This document shows, in pieces, positions 38,686 to 49,736 of a DNA stretch of 64,000 bases. Below the pieces are notes generated by a model, which saw only the letters and a list, made by a program, of their open reading frames with translations, ran no database searches and was not told where the DNA came from. Origin of the DNA: Brucella thiophenivorans (GTDB lineage Bacteria; Pseudomonadota; Alphaproteobacteria; Rhizobiales; Rhizobiaceae); the NCBI RefSeq assembly GCF_002252445.1, contig NZ_NNRJ01000012.1:124001-188000 (forward strand), in the 5' to 3' direction. Position numbers and translations under genes: made by a program. The stretch's first letter is position 1, and the number at the start of each line of letters is the position of its first letter.

Positions 38686-40302
38686 ATGGCTGTCAGCTCC
38701 AAGCATATTCCCGCTCCCGATCTTCATCGGGTGCGCCGCGCCCTTCTTTCCGTTTCCGACAAGACCGGCCTCATCGATTTTGCCAAGGCGCTTCATGCCC
38801 ATGGCGTTGAAATCCTTTCGACCGGTGGTACCGCCAAATCGATTGCCGCCGAAGGCATTCCCGTAAAGGATGTATCCGAAGTTACCGGCTTTCCAGAAAT
38901 CATGGACGGACGCGTGAAGACCCTGCATCCATCGGTTCATGGCGGTCTTCTCGCAGTGCGCAACGATCCTGAACATGTTGCAGCTATGGAAGCGCATGGT
39001 ATTGGCGGCATTGATCTGGCCGTCATCAATCTCTATCCGTTTGAAGAAGTTCGCTTCAAGGGCGGCGATTACGACACCACCGTCGAAAACATCGACATTG
39101 GCGGCCCGGCAATGATCCGCGCTTCGGCAAAGAACCATGCTTATGTCGCAACGGTTGTTGATCCCGCCGACTATGCAGACGTCGTTGCCGAGCTTGAAAA
39201 GAACGAAGGCTCGCTACCGATTTCTTTCCGCAAGAAGCTCGCTGCCAAAGCATTCTCGCGCACGGCTGCTTATGATGCAGCCATTTCCAACTGGTTTGCC
39301 GAAGCCATCAATGACGAAACGCCTGTCTTCCGCTCGGTCGCTGGCAAGCTGCACTCTGTCATGCGCTATGGTGAAAACCCGCATCAGACGGCTGGCTTTT
39401 ATCTGACTGGCGAACAGCGTCCGGGCGTTGCAACCGCAACGCAGCTTCAGGGCAAGCAGCTTTCCTATAACAACATCAACGACACCGATGCAGCTTTCGA
39501 ACTCGTTGCCGAGTTTGACCCAGCCCGCACCGCAGCCGTTGCCATCATCAAGCACGCCAATCCGTGTGGCGTTGCAGAAGCTGCAACCATCACCGAAGCT
39601 TATCTCAAGGCGCTGGCCTGCGATCCTGTTTCGGCTTTTGGTGGCATTGTTGCGCTCAACAAGACACTTGATGAAGCCGCGGCTGAAGAAATCGTCAAAA
39701 CCTTCACCGAAGTCATTATTGCACCGGACGCAACCGAAGGCGCGCAGGCCATCGTTGCCGCCAAGAAGAACCTTCGTCTGCTGGTAACAGGTGGTCTGCC
39801 TGATCCACGCTCCAAAGGCATTGCCGCCAAGACGGTTGCCGGTGGCGTTCTGGTTCAGTCACGCGACAATGGCAATGTCGATGATCTTGATCTCAAGGTC
39901 GTGACCAAGCGCGCTCCAAGCGAAGCCGAGCTCAACGATATGAAGTTTGCCTTCCGCGTTGGCAAGCATGTGAAGTCGAACGCAATCGTCTACGTCAAGG
40001 ACGGCGCAACGGTTGGCATCGGCGCTGGCCAGATGAGCCGCGTTGATTCTGCCCGTATCGCAGCGCGCAAAGCGGAAGATGCAGCAGAAGCTGCCGGTCT
40101 TGCCGAGCCACTGACCAAGGGATGTGTAGTTGCTTCCGACGCCTTCTTCCCGTTTGCGGATGGTCTGCTGTCTGCGGTTCAGGCGGGCGCAACCGCCGTC
40201 ATCCAGCCGGGCGGCTCAATGCGCGACGACGAAGTGATTGCAGCGGCCGACGAACATGGCATCGCCATGGTCATGACCGGCATGCGCCACTTCCGCCACT
40301 AA
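38686..40302 (+). CDS. purH: Bifunctional AICAR transformylase/IMP cyclohydrolase
   Basis: A 538-residue PurH for the last two steps of IMP synthesis. The N-terminal MGS-like cyclohydrolase domain (about 12-150) contains [20 protein letters not shown] and [12 protein letters not shown]; the transformylase domain (about 155-538) contains LRYGENPHQ-type [25 protein letters not shown] and the C-terminal [34 protein letters not shown]. Length and ends are canonical. The gene stands after the heparinase gene, followed by a very strong hairpin. Confidence 0.97.
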   Translation: MAVSSKHIPAPDLHRVRRALLSVSDKTGLIDFAKALHAHGVEILSTGGTAKSIAAEGIPVKDVSEVTGFPEIMDGRVKTLHPSVHGGLLAVRNDPEHVAAMEAHGIGGIDLAVINLYPFEEVRFKGGDYDTTVENIDIGGPAMIRASAKNHAYVATVVDPADYADVVAELEKNEGSLPISFRKKLAAKAFSRTAAYDAAISNWFAEAINDETPVFRSVAGKLHSVMRYGENPHQTAGFYLTGEQRPGVATATQLQGKQLSYNNINDTDAAFELVAEFDPARTAAVAIIKHANPCGVAEAATITEAYLKALACDPVSAFGGIVALNKTLDEAAAEEIVKTFTEVIIAPDATEGAQAIVAAKKNLRLLVTGGLPDPRSKGIAAKTVAGGVLVQSRDNGNVDDLDLKVVTKRAPSEAELNDMKFAFRVGKHVKSNAIVYVKDGATVGIGAGQMSRVDSARIAARKAEDAAEAAGLAEPLTKGCVVASDAFFPFADGLLSAVQAGATAVIQPGGSMRDDEVIAAADEHGIAMVMTGMRHFRH

Positions 40303-40333
40303 GTTTGCTTTTGACAAGCTGACCGACAACTCC

Positions 40334-40380
40334 AACATCGGCCCAAAAATCCAAATTGATTTTTGGGCCGATGTTTAAAT
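40334..40380 (+). terminator. Terminator of purH with an 18-bp perfect stem
   Basis: Positions 40334-40351 and 40358-40375 are exact complements (arms contain ATCGGCCCAAAAATC) around a 6-nt loop. The right arm ends in GATGTT followed by TAAAT. It is unusually long for an intrinsic terminator and could act in both directions. Confidence 0.75.
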
Positions 40381-40569
40381 TGAACAACTGCAACGTCCTT
40401 TATACACTCCAGAAAGCATACCGAGCGCTCGAAAAATACGACTTGGGATAAGTGCTTCCGGTGCCTTTTTCATAACCAAATCGTTCGGCTGTGAAGCGAT
40501 AGATATTCGGATAGATTGACGGCGATTGTTGATACTTGGAAACGAGAACACGCTCATTTTCAGCTGCAT
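40375..40569 (-). CDS. Doubtful small ORF (64 residues)
   Basis: An open frame on the minus strand with a weak GATGAGAAT ribosome site before its ATG. The product is basic, with no signal peptide or membrane segment and no family I recognise. It ends inside the purH terminator. It could be a chance frame; listed because the spacer is otherwise long and empty. Confidence 0.25.
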   Translation of the reverse strand: MQLKMSVFSFPSINNRRQSIRISIASQPNDLVMKKAPEALIPSRIFRALGMLSGVYKGRCSCSI

Positions 40570-40805
40570 ATTCTCATCAAGTTTGCGTTATTTCCGCAAA
40601 TTTTAATTCATATTATTTTCGTTTTAAGTTCATATTATTTCGTATTGAGCATTTTTAAATAAATTGGGAAAACATACCGGGCGACATAAAGCGATTGGGA
40701 ATGCCTGAGACGTCATCCTGTATTAAGTTGATTTAAGCAGCAAGCGGTTCGCACGATTCTGCGCTCTGCCTGCAATAAGCACCCGAATGGGAGGAGCAAA
40801 AGCAC

Positions 40806-42305
40806 ATGACTCAATTTATCGGTTCCATTGATCAGGGGACCACGAGTTCGCGCTTTATTATATTTGATAAGCAGGGCGACATTATCGCCATGGACCAGCG
40901 AGAACACGAACAGATTTATCCAAAGGCTGGTTGGGTGGAACACAGCGCCGGTGAGATCTGGCGTAACACACAGCATGTTATCGCCGCCACCTTGAAGAAA
41001 GCCAAACTCAAGGCTTCTGATATTGCGTCTGTTGGTATCACCAACCAGCGTGAAACAACGCTTCTTTGGGACAAAAACACCGGCGTTCCCCTCTTCAACG
41101 CCATCGTTTGGATGGATACACGCACCGACGCATTGGTCGATGAGTTTATGAAAGATGGCGGTGCAGATCGTCTCCGTGATAAAACAGGGCTGCCGATCTC
41201 AACTTACTTCTCAGGCCTCAAACTGCGTTGGATACTGGATAATGTTCCCGGTGCACGCAAAAAGGCTGAGGCAGGCGACGCGCTGTTCGGCACGATGGAT
41301 ACATGGCTAGCCTGGAACCTGACCGGTGGAGTTGCCGGTGGCATTCATATCACCGATGTAACCAATGCTTCGCGCACGCAACTTATGAACCTTGCAACCC
41401 TCAAATGGGACGAGGAGATTCTGCGCCTGTTCGATATTCCGAAAGCTTGCCTACCGGAAATTCGTTCGTCCAGCGAAGTCTATGGCGATATTTCGCTCTC
41501 GTCGCTCCAGGGCGTTAAGCTTGCAGGCATTCTGGGTGATCAACAAGCAGCGCTGTTCGGTCAGGCATGTCTCGAACCGGGCGAAGCCAAGAACACCTAT
41601 GGCACCGGCTGCTTCATGCTGATGAACACCGGCGAGAAGCTGGTGCCATCCAGCTACGGACTGCTCACCACGGTTGCCTATCAGCTTGGCGAGAACAAGC
41701 CAGTCTATGCGTTGGAAGGTTCCATTGCCATCACCGGCGCATTGGTGCAATGGCTGCGCGATAATCTCGGCATCATCAAAACCAGTGGCGATATTGAAAC
41801 ACTCGCGCGTACGGTTGAAGACAATGGTGATGTTTATTTTGTTCCCGCCTTCTCAGGCCTTTACGCGCCACACTGGGAAGATTCCGCGCGCGGCATTATT
41901 GCTGGCCTCACCCGCTTTGCAAATAGAGGACATATTGCACGCGCAGCCCTTGAAGCCAGCGCCTATCAGGTACGCGAAGTGCTGGAAGCCATGGTTAAGG
42001 ATTCTGGTGTCGAAATCACCGAATTGCGCTCTGATGGCGGCATGACCATCAATGAGCTGCTGATGCAGTTCCAGTCCGACATTCTCGATGTACCAGTGGT
42101 TCGCCCCAAAATTATCGAGACCACCGCTCTTGGCGCCGCCTATTCAGCTGGTCTTGCTGTTGGCTACTGGAAGTCGACAAACGACATTATCGAGAACTGG
42201 CAGGTTGGTCATCGCTGGCATCCAAAGATGACAGCGAAGGAACGCACAAGCCTGTTCAATGCATGGGAGAAGGCAGTTCAGCGCTCACTCAACTGGGTCG
42301 AATAG
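40806..42305 (+). CDS. glpK: Glycerol kinase
   Basis: A 499-residue FGGY-family kinase that traps glycerol as glycerol 3-phosphate. It starts [24 protein letters not shown] with the phosphate-binding [10 protein letters not shown], includes [13 protein letters not shown], the ADP-binding [12 protein letters not shown] and the C-terminal signature [30 protein letters not shown] lies about 9 nt before the ATG. The aquaglyceroporin gene follows after 126 bp on the same strand, so uptake and phosphorylation are co-ordered. Confidence 0.97.
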   Translation: MTQFIGSIDQGTTSSRFIIFDKQGDIIAMDQREHEQIYPKAGWVEHSAGEIWRNTQHVIAATLKKAKLKASDIASVGITNQRETTLLWDKNTGVPLFNAIVWMDTRTDALVDEFMKDGGADRLRDKTGLPISTYFSGLKLRWILDNVPGARKKAEAGDALFGTMDTWLAWNLTGGVAGGIHITDVTNASRTQLMNLATLKWDEEILRLFDIPKACLPEIRSSSEVYGDISLSSLQGVKLAGILGDQQAALFGQACLEPGEAKNTYGTGCFMLMNTGEKLVPSSYGLLTTVAYQLGENKPVYALEGSIAITGALVQWLRDNLGIIKTSGDIETLARTVEDNGDVYFVPAFSGLYAPHWEDSARGIIAGLTRFANRGHIARAALEASAYQVREVLEAMVKDSGVEITELRSDGGMTINELLMQFQSDILDVPVVRPKIIETTALGAAYSAGLAVGYWKSTNDIIENWQVGHRWHPKMTAKERTSLFNAWEKAVQRSLNWVE

Positions 42306-42431
42306 GCCGTTTTCTTTCGCTTTGGCAAAACAAGCTGAAGCTTGAAACAATTTATTATTTTTAACACACCGGCAGTGAATCTTATCTGCCGGAAAGAATT
42401 TCAGCACCTATATTATTTATCGGAGCAAATA

Positions 42432-43154
42432 ATGCATAACGGTTTTATTGGCGAGTTTCTCGGCACGATGATACTTGTCCTGCTGGGCGATGGCGTCGTC
42501 GCGAACGTTCTCCTGGCTAAGTCCAAAGGACAGAATTCCGGCTGGATTGTGATTACAGTGGGCTGGGGCTTTGCGGTCCTCTGTGGCGTTATAGTTGCGG
42601 TGGCTGCTGGCAGTGCAGGCCATCTTAATCCGGCTGTGACACTTGCCTTTTATGCCGCTGGAAGTTTTCCAGCGGCAGACGTCGTGCCTTACATAGCAGC
42701 GCAAATGTCTGGCGCTTTCACCGGTGCGATTCTCGTCTATCTCGCTTATCTGGCCCACTGGAAACCAACTGAAGACCAAAGCCTCAAGCTGGGTGTCTTT
42801 TGCACTGGACCTGCCATCCGTAATATCCCGGCCAACTGCCTGACCGAAATTATCGGCACTTTCGTGCTGGTCTTCGTGGTCATCGCTATCGGCGCTAAAA
42901 CTGTGGGCGCGACGGACGTTCTGGGGCCATTGATGGTCGGCCTTCTCGTATGGGCAGTTGGCGTATCGCTGGGTGGCCCCACCGGTTATGCAATCAATCC
43001 GGCACGTGATCTTGGTCCACGTATCGCACACGCTCTTCTGCCGATTCCAGGCAAAGGCAAATCAGATTGGGCCTATGCGTGGATACCCGTTGCAGCCCCT
43101 ATCACAGGCGGCCTTATCGCCGTTGCCTGCGCAAAAGCGGCGGGCATGATATAA
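42432..43154 (+). CDS. glpF: Aquaglyceroporin (glycerol uptake facilitator)
   Basis: A 240-residue MIP-family channel with six membrane helices and the two half-helix motifs, present as NPA: GHLNPAVTLAF and GYAINPARDLGPR. The wide-pore GlpF type is indicated by GlyTyr-AlaIleAsnProAlaArgAsp and the adjacent glpK. I chose the ATG at 42432 with CGGAG 7-11 nt upstream; the 30 open residues before it are not conserved. Confidence 0.94.
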   Translation: MHNGFIGEFLGTMILVLLGDGVVANVLLAKSKGQNSGWIVITVGWGFAVLCGVIVAVAAGSAGHLNPAVTLAFYAAGSFPAADVVPYIAAQMSGAFTGAILVYLAYLAHWKPTEDQSLKLGVFCTGPAIRNIPANCLTEIIGTFVLVFVVIAIGAKTVGATDVLGPLMVGLLVWAVGVSLGGPTGYAINPARDLGPRIAHALLPIPGKGKSDWAYAWIPVAAPITGGLIAVACAKAAGMI

Positions 43155-43163
43155 AACCAAATA

Positions 43164-43192
43164 CGGCGCAGCTTCACCGCTGCGCCTTAAAT
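43164..43192. terminator. Hairpin between convergent glpF and MFS genes
   Basis: GGCGCAGC (43165-43172) pairs with GCTGCGCC (43179-43186) around a 6-nt loop. The plus-strand tail TTAAATTCT and the minus-strand tail with GGTTTTAT are modest U-tracts, so it may serve both genes. Confidence 0.6.
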
Positions 43193-43193
43193 T

Positions 43194-44573
43194 CTAGTTA
43201 CTCTCAGCAGGATAAGGCGCAGCTTTTGCAAGCAACAGGCCTGCCGCAAACAGCACCACAAGCACCGACATTCCAACAGCCGCCGAGCCTGTAATCACGG
43301 TCACTGTCGCCACCAGAAACGGTCCAATAAAACTGGTAGCCCGACCTGCAAGCGCATAGATACCGAAATAGCGGCCAGACTCCTGCGGCTTGATGCTGCG
43401 CGCAAACCACGACCGTGACGACGCCTGCACCGGCCCAAACGCTGCACCGATCATCAAACCATAGACGAGATAGGCGTGCTCAGCAGAGGTTGCAAACAGT
43501 CCTCCAACTTCCGTATGAGCGAACGAAAACAAGCCAAAAAGCGTGTAATCATGTCCCGTCGAAACGATACCGATAGACGCTATCAACAACAGCACGATCG
43601 AACCGAGCACCACCGCTTTCGAACCAAGGCGCGTGTCGAGCTTACTTGCTACCAGACAGCTAAAAATCGCCATCACATTGAGGATCATGCCAAACAGGCC
43701 AATCTCCGTGATCGACCAGCCAAACAGCACCGCAGCATATCCGGCACCAAGCGCCAGCATCGCATTGACACCATCCTGATAGACCATGCGGGCAATCAAG
43801 AAACGCACAAGTCCCGGACGTTTGCCAACCTCGCGCAATGTGGTCTTGAGTTCCGACAATCCAGAACGCAAGGCGCGACCAAGCGGCTCGCCTTTGGCCA
43901 CATCTGGCGTGAAGAAAAACATCGGCATGATGAAGATGAAATACCATAGCGCTGCAATCGGCCCGGCGATACGTCCGTCTTCGCCCTGCTTCGGATCAAG
44001 CCCGAAGAGTGGATCTATACCGATGATAGTCTTTCCGGTTTCAGGCGATGCCGCAAGGCAGAACACGATGAAGATCAGCACCGTCATGCCCCCGAGATAG
44101 CCCAGCCCCCAGGCAATATTCGACACTCTTCCAATATCATCACGCGGGATAAGACGCGGCATCATGGAGTCGTTGAAGACGATGGAAAATTCAGCAGCAA
44201 CCATGGCCAGAGCAAAGGCCAGCAGCACCCAATAGATATTGGCTCCCGGCACAGCAAACCACAGCAGCGAGAGACAGACAATCTTGATAATCGCAAAGAA
44301 AGCGATCCATGGCTTGCGCGGGCCGGTTCGGTCTGAAACCGCACCCAATATGGGCGAGAGGATTGCAACTGCCAGCCCTGCGGCAGCAAAACCATAGCCC
44401 CATGCGACCTGACCTGCTTCCGGGCTCTCTGCCATGCGGGAAATAAAATACGGCCCGAAAATGAAGGTCGTAACGACTGTGAAAAACGGCTGCGCCGCCC
44501 AGTCAAAAAATATCCAGCCCCACACGCCGCGGCGTGAAGAATAGCCGTCTTGTGCCATTACATGATCCGTCAT
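43194..44573 (-). CDS. MFS transporter, Atg22/UMF1-like
   Basis: A 459-residue membrane protein with about 12 helices. It begins MTDHVMAQDGYSSRRGVWGWIFFDWAAQPFFTVVTTFIFGPYF; the WIFFDWAAQPFFT stretch and GAVSDRTGPRKPWI (motif A region) are typical of the UMF1/Atg22-like subgroup. In yeast Atg22 exports amino acids from the vacuole; bacterial members are little studied. It is preceded by the NAD-GDH unit terminator, so a separate transcription unit. The substrate is unknown, although amino acid or peptide breakdown products would fit the family. Confidence 0.88.
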   Translation of the reverse strand: MTDHVMAQDGYSSRRGVWGWIFFDWAAQPFFTVVTTFIFGPYFISRMAESPEAGQVAWGYGFAAAGLAVAILSPILGAVSDRTGPRKPWIAFFAIIKIVCLSLLWFAVPGANIYWVLLAFALAMVAAEFSIVFNDSMMPRLIPRDDIGRVSNIAWGLGYLGGMTVLIFIVFCLAASPETGKTIIGIDPLFGLDPKQGEDGRIAGPIAALWYFIFIMPMFFFTPDVAKGEPLGRALRSGLSELKTTLREVGKRPGLVRFLIARMVYQDGVNAMLALGAGYAAVLFGWSITEIGLFGMILNVMAIFSCLVASKLDTRLGSKAVVLGSIVLLLIASIGIVSTGHDYTLFGLFSFAHTEVGGLFATSAEHAYLVYGLMIGAAFGPVQASSRSWFARSIKPQESGRYFGIYALAGRATSFIGPFLVATVTVITGSAAVGMSVLVVLFAAGLLLAKAAPYPAESN

Positions 44574-44635
44574 CTGTCTCGCCCCATCCCGAGTGTGGGG
44601 ACCTTACACTGCGGGTAGACAGTTCACAACAAAGC

Positions 44636-44664
44636 AAAAAGGGCGACCAAAGCCGCCCTTTTTT
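44636..44664 (-). terminator. Rho-independent terminator of the NAD-GDH gene
   Basis: On the minus strand AAGGGCGGC-TTTG-GTCGCCCTT is followed by TTTGCTTTG, 22 nt after the stop of the glutamate dehydrogenase gene. Confidence 0.8.
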
Positions 44665-44685
44665 ATTCTCAAAAGATGAGTGCCG

Positions 44686-47600
44686 TTATTGTGTCAGATC
44701 TGACATCAGTCCCGCCGCAACAGCCAGACGCGACACTGTCAGATCACCGCTTTCGGTTAGTGCCAGCATACGGTTTCTAACCTGATCAATACGGGCCGCA
44801 TCTTCCGCAAACCATGCCGCCGCCGGGTCTTTATCCTTGCTATATTTTTTCAGCGCCGCAATCGTAATGCCGCGCGCTGCCTGCGTGATCGTATCGCTTG
44901 CACGCGACAGCGCCAGACCGTCATAGTAATCCGTAACCGGAATGGTACGTGCTGCTTCCTCGATACGACCAATGCGGAAGGCTTCGGAAACACCAAAATA
45001 GGCCTTGGCCGTTGCCACCAGATCGGCAGACGCCAGATGCGCAATCAGCGCAATATCCGGCATGATGCCCGCAAGCTGCAGATTGGCAAGACGCTGTGCC
45101 AGTTGCTCCGGCGCACCCTTATCGACGAAGGCTGCCTTATCTGCCTGTACCGCCTCGATGAGGTAATCCGGCATCAGGCCCTCAAAGCGCGGCTCAAGGG
45201 CCGCACGTGCCGTGGTAATGGTATTCACCAGTTCCGTGAGGTTCGCCCGTGTCGTATCATTGCGCAACACCCATGCCGTGGTCGACAGCAGCATTTCGCC
45301 AACCAGATGATAGAACTGGTTCTGCACATCGCCGGTCACCTTGTTGTCGAGCGCATCGATAGCATCATAGATCGCATTGATCTCGAAACCATCACGCACC
45401 GCCACATAGGCTCGAACAATATCGGCTGGCGACTTACCAGTCGTGTCCGCCAGACGACTGATGAAAGTGATACCGCCGCGATTGATAATATCATTAGCCA
45501 GCAAAGTAGCGACAATTTCGCGCTTCAGACGATGGTTGGAAATTTCCTCAGCATAGGTTTTAACCATGCGCTTCGGGAAATAACCAAACAACAACTGTTC
45601 GAAATAAGGCTCATCCGGCAGCTTGCTTGCGACCAGATCGTCCGACAGCGACAGCTTGGCATAGGCAAGCAGAACCGCAAGTTCCGGGCGTGTCAGTGGC
45701 TGGCCAGACTTCTGGCGTTCATTGAGCAACGCGTCAGAAGGCAGATACTCCACCTTGCGATCAAGAAGCTTACGTGCTTCCAGCTCATCCATGAAACGTG
45801 CCTGATAAGGCAGCTCAACAAGCCCCTGACGCTCGCTCAAAGAAAGGGCGAGCGGTTGCAGATAGTTGTTGCGCAGCACCAGTTCCGACACATCGTCGGT
45901 CATGCTCACAAGCAGCTTGTCACGCGCCGGACGCTTCAATTTGCCCGAACGCATCGCTGCTGCCAGAGCGATCTTGATGTTCACTTCAACGTCGGAGCAA
46001 TTCACGCCCGCTGAATTATCGATAGCGTCCGTGTTGCTGCGTCCGCCATTGAGCGCATATTCAATGCGTCCCCGCTGCGTGACACCAAGATTGGCACCCT
46101 CGCCGATGACCTTAGCCCGCACGTCGGAGCCGGTGATACGGATTGCATCATTGGCACGATCACCAACCTGCGCATCCGTTTCAGCGGTTGAGCGAATATA
46201 AGTGCCAATACCACCAAACCACAGCAGATCGACCTGCGCCTTCAGGATCGTCGTCATGATTTCCTGTGGCGAAGCAGTGGTCTTGCCAAGGCCGATAGCC
46301 TTTGCAGCCTCTGACGACAGCGTAATAGTTTTCTGGCTTCGGCTATAAACACCACCGCCTGCGGATAGCTTCGAGCGATCATAATCCTGCCAGCTTGAAC
46401 GCGGCAGTTCAAACAGACGCTTGCGCTCGGCAAAACCGTCTGCCGGAACAGGCTCAGGATCGATGAAGATGTCGCGATGGTCAAACGCTGCAACCAGCCT
46501 GATCTGCTCGGACAATAGCATACCATTGCCGAACACGTCGCCCGACATATCCCCCACACCAGCAACCGTGAACGGTTCGGTCTGAATATCCGTGTCGAAC
46601 TCACGGAAATGCCGCTTCACTGCCTCCCAGCCGCCGCGCGCGGTGATGCCCATGCCCTTGTGATCGTAACCAGCAGAGCCACCCGATGCGAAAGCATCAT
46701 CAAGCCAGAAATCATGGGCCTGACTGATTGCATTGGCCGTATCGGAGAATGTCGCCGTGCCCTTGTCGGCGGCGACGACGAAATAGGGATCATCCTTGTC
46801 ATGACGCACCACATCTAATGGCGGCACGACATCATTGTCATGGATATTGTCGGTGACCGACAGCAGCGTGGAGATGAATACCTTGTAAGCATCGCGACCA
46901 GCTTCAAACACCGCATTGCGATCACCGCCCACTGGCAGACGCTTCGGATAAAAGCCACCCTTGGCACCAACCGGCACGATCACCGCATTCTTGACCTGCT
47001 GTGCTTTTACGAGACCCAGCACTTCTGTGCGGTAATCCTGCGCGCGGTCCGACCAGCGCAGACCACCACGCGCAACAGCGCCGAAGCGCAGATGCACGCC
47101 TTCCACTTCCGGTCCATAGACGAATATCTCGCGATAGGGACGCGGGTCTGGGAGACCATCGACAAGCCGGGGATTTAACTTGTAGGCAAAGGTCACGCGC
47201 GGCTTGCCGTCGCCATCCAGTTGATAGGCATTGGTGCGTAAGGTTGCTTCAATCAGATTGCGGAAACGACGCAGAATTTGATCGTCATCAATGCTTGGCA
47301 CACCAAGAAGTGCCGTCTCGATGCCGTCAATCAGCTTCTTTTCAGCAGCGTCCCGACGCTTGGGCGATGGGTTGAAACGCAGATCGAACAGCGAATAAAG
47401 GTCGCTGGCAATTTCCGGGTAACGGTTCAAGGCAGCGGCGATAAAGCCCTGCGAATAGGCGATCCCTGCCTGTTGCAGATAACGGCCATAGGAACGCAGG
47501 ATCATGATCTGGCGTGCCGTGAGACGTGCTGTCTGCACCAGTGCATTATAGCCGTCATTGTCGGCCAAACCGTCCCAGACAGTGCGGAATACATCCTCCA

Positions 47601-49476
47601 GCATCTCTCCATCGTCAGACAGATCAACCGGCGCACCATAGGCATTCACAAGCTGCATGTCGTGAACGTAGACCGCAGCACCATCTTTACCAGCCTGTGG
47701 CAGATCGATGGTCTGCTCGCTGACAACGCGGAAGCCCATATTTTCAAGAAGCGGCACACGTTGCGACAGCACAACCGGCGCCCCATGATGATAAATTTTT
47801 AACGAAACTGCATCCGGTCCATCGGTGCGATAGCGATAGAAATCAACAAATAGCGGCTGCTCCGCACTCAAGCCCGCAATGCGTTGAGCATCGACCAGCG
47901 CTTCGGGTGCGGTGAAGATTTCGCGATAGGATTGCGGGAAGCTTGCAGCCAATGCCACAGTCTTGGCATCGGCGCTATCGGAGCTTTCGCGCACCGCATC
48001 TTCCCATGTGCGTACGATAGCGCGTACTTCTGCTTCCAAAGCATCGCGGTCGACATGCGGCGTCGAACGCTCATGACGGCGAATGACAAACTGCACACGC
48101 GTCAGGCCGTTTTGCAGGAATACCGGGTGGAATTCAAAGCTGTCGCCGCTATAAACATCGACGAGATAACGGCCAATCTTTTCGCGCACGACCGAGTCAT
48201 AACGGTCACGCGGAATGTAAACGAGCACGGTGGCGAAGCGACCAAAGCGGTCAAGACGCGGGACCGCACGCACACGTGGACGCTCGCCCAATGCCAGAAT
48301 AAGTTCGGCATTTTCGGTCAGGCTTTCCGTATCGATCTGGAAAAGCTCATCACGCGGATATTCTTCCAGCACATTGATCAGTGCCTTGCCCGAATGATCT
48401 TCGCGGTTAAAGCCCAGATGCTTGATGACCGCGTCGGCCTTTGAGCGAATAAACGGAATGCCTGCGACAGAGCTTGTATAGGCAACGGACGTGAACAAAC
48501 CAACGAGACGCAATTCGCCAATCGCTTCGCCATTCGTCCCAAAAATCTTCACGCCGACATAATCAAGATAAGAACGGCGATGCACCAGCGAAAGCGAATT
48601 TGCTTTGGTGACGATCAGCGGTTCATTGCCGTCGAGGAAGTCGGTGATCTCGCGCGGAGTGGCCTTGTCGTCGTCATCCTTGCGCAGAACCCGAACTTCG
48701 CCATCATTGAGAATGCCGAGCGTTTCCTTAACAGGAACGAGTTCGCGCTTGTCGCCCTTCCCCTTGAAGATCAGCTCGCGCATACCAAGGAAAATAAAGC
48801 GATTATCACGCAGCCATTCGAGGAAGGCGATTGCCTCCGGCATAGCCGGATCAAGGGTCAGTTCCTGAACGCGCTTATAATCAGCAATTGCGTCGTCAAG
48901 ACGCTTCATCATCGGCTTCCAGTCGCTGACCGCTGCACGAACCTGCCCAAGCACACGCTTGATGGCATCGGTCAGACCAGCTTTGGCTTGCTTATCGAGA
49001 AGCGGGAGATGAATCTGCACAAGGCTGACGCGCTCAACGCCCTTGGCGGGTGCAAGCTGCGATGCTTCGCCTAAAATTGTGACACCATCTTTTTCCCGCT
49101 CAATATCGAGAACCGGGTGCACGACCATAAAAATCTGGCTGACGTGATCGTTCAACTCACCCATGATCGAGTCGAGCAGAAACGGCATATTGTCATTAAC
49201 AATAGTTATGACACTGACGGGACGACCATGACGTTCGATGCCATTATCGATGCTGATCGTGCTCTTGCCCTTGCGGGAAGTTTCGAGCGCTTCAAAGCCA
49301 AATTGGGCCGATTTATCGAGCGCTGCTGCATCATAGGCCGCAAGATCTTCGGGCGGTGCCCATTCGAAGAGAAGCTGCGAAAAGGCGGTCAGCGCCTTCG
49401 ACTTTCCTCCCTTCTTTTCCTCCTTGCCTGCCTTGAAACTCTTAACCTTGCTCGACCGATCCTGCTTTGCAGTCAC
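44686..49476 (-). CDS. NAD-specific glutamate dehydrogenase, large (~180 kDa) type
   Basis: A protein of 1596 residues from GTG at 49476, which has AGGAG 9-13 nt upstream. It deaminates glutamate to 2-oxoglutarate with NAD+ in amino acid catabolism. The N-terminal half holds ACT-like regulatory segments, and the catalytic core (about 790-1130) contains AVARGGLRWSDRAQDYRTEVLGLVKAQQVKNAVIVPVGAKGGF and the nucleotide-binding GVGDMSGDVFGNGML, followed by a long helical C-terminus. This is the large bacterial class, unrelated in size to the hexameric 50-kDa enzymes. Two upstream in-frame ATGs (49494, 49512) lack ribosome sites. Confidence 0.94.
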   Translation of the reverse strand: MTAKQDRSSKVKSFKAGKEEKKGGKSKALTAFSQLLFEWAPPEDLAAYDAAALDKSAQFGFEALETSRKGKSTISIDNGIERHGRPVSVITIVNDNMPFLLDSIMGELNDHVSQIFMVVHPVLDIEREKDGVTILGEASQLAPAKGVERVSLVQIHLPLLDKQAKAGLTDAIKRVLGQVRAAVSDWKPMMKRLDDAIADYKRVQELTLDPAMPEAIAFLEWLRDNRFIFLGMRELIFKGKGDKRELVPVKETLGILNDGEVRVLRKDDDDKATPREITDFLDGNEPLIVTKANSLSLVHRRSYLDYVGVKIFGTNGEAIGELRLVGLFTSVAYTSSVAGIPFIRSKADAVIKHLGFNREDHSGKALINVLEEYPRDELFQIDTESLTENAELILALGERPRVRAVPRLDRFGRFATVLVYIPRDRYDSVVREKIGRYLVDVYSGDSFEFHPVFLQNGLTRVQFVIRRHERSTPHVDRDALEAEVRAIVRTWEDAVRESSDSADAKTVALAASFPQSYREIFTAPEALVDAQRIAGLSAEQPLFVDFYRYRTDGPDAVSLKIYHHGAPVVLSQRVPLLENMGFRVVSEQTIDLPQAGKDGAAVYVHDMQLVNAYGAPVDLSDDGEMLEDVFRTVWDGLADNDGYNALVQTARLTARQIMILRSYGRYLQQAGIAYSQGFIAAALNRYPEIASDLYSLFDLRFNPSPKRRDAAEKKLIDGIETALLGVPSIDDDQILRRFRNLIEATLRTNAYQLDGDGKPRVTFAYKLNPRLVDGLPDPRPYREIFVYGPEVEGVHLRFGAVARGGLRWSDRAQDYRTEVLGLVKAQQVKNAVIVPVGAKGGFYPKRLPVGGDRNAVFEAGRDAYKVFISTLLSVTDNIHDNDVVPPLDVVRHDKDDPYFVVAADKGTATFSDTANAISQAHDFWLDDAFASGGSAGYDHKGMGITARGGWEAVKRHFREFDTDIQTEPFTVAGVGDMSGDVFGNGMLLSEQIRLVAAFDHRDIFIDPEPVPADGFAERKRLFELPRSSWQDYDRSKLSAGGGVYSRSQKTITLSSEAAKAIGLGKTTASPQEIMTTILKAQVDLLWFGGIGTYIRSTAETDAQVGDRANDAIRITGSDVRAKVIGEGANLGVTQRGRIEYALNGGRSNTDAIDNSAGVNCSDVEVNIKIALAAAMRSGKLKRPARDKLLVSMTDDVSELVLRNNYLQPLALSLSERQGLVELPYQARFMDELEARKLLDRKVEYLPSDALLNERQKSGQPLTRPELAVLLAYAKLSLSDDLVASKLPDEPYFEQLLFGYFPKRMVKTYAEEISNHRLKREIVATLLANDIINRGGITFISRLADTTGKSPADIVRAYVAVRDGFEINAIYDAIDALDNKVTGDVQNQFYHLVGEMLLSTTAWVLRNDTTRANLTELVNTITTARAALEPRFEGLMPDYLIEAVQADKAAFVDKGAPEQLAQRLANLQLAGIMPDIALIAHLASADLVATAKAYFGVSEAFRIGRIEEAARTIPVTDYYDGLALSRASDTITQAARGITIAALKKYSKDKDPAAAWFAEDAARIDQVRNRMLALTESGDLTVSRLAVAAGLMSDLTQ

Positions 49477-49736
49477 GTCGGATACTCCTGTCATGATGGC
49501 AATGCGCGCCAAACTAGCAGATCGGGCATGCGTTTCGATGACAAATCGTTGAAAACAACCAAAAAAATCCGTGAACGCCAGAAAATTTGCATCTAATCCA
49601 TTTAATTTGGAACAAAACTTCGAAAATACTCCACGAAATTTCTAAATATGCTGTTTGTCCTGTACGGAAATGACACACGAGGTTTACGTAAGCGTCATAA
49701 AAGCCAGATTTCGCCACAAATCAGTAGCGAATCTGC

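Larger units (their letters stand above)
40303..40805. other. 503-bp spacer between purH and glpK
   Basis: It holds a strong terminator (40334-40380), a doubtful small ORF on the minus strand (40375-40569) and an AT-rich stretch at about 40580-40680. The glpK promoter must lie in the last 150 bp; no consensus boxes stand out to me. Confidence 0.7.
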
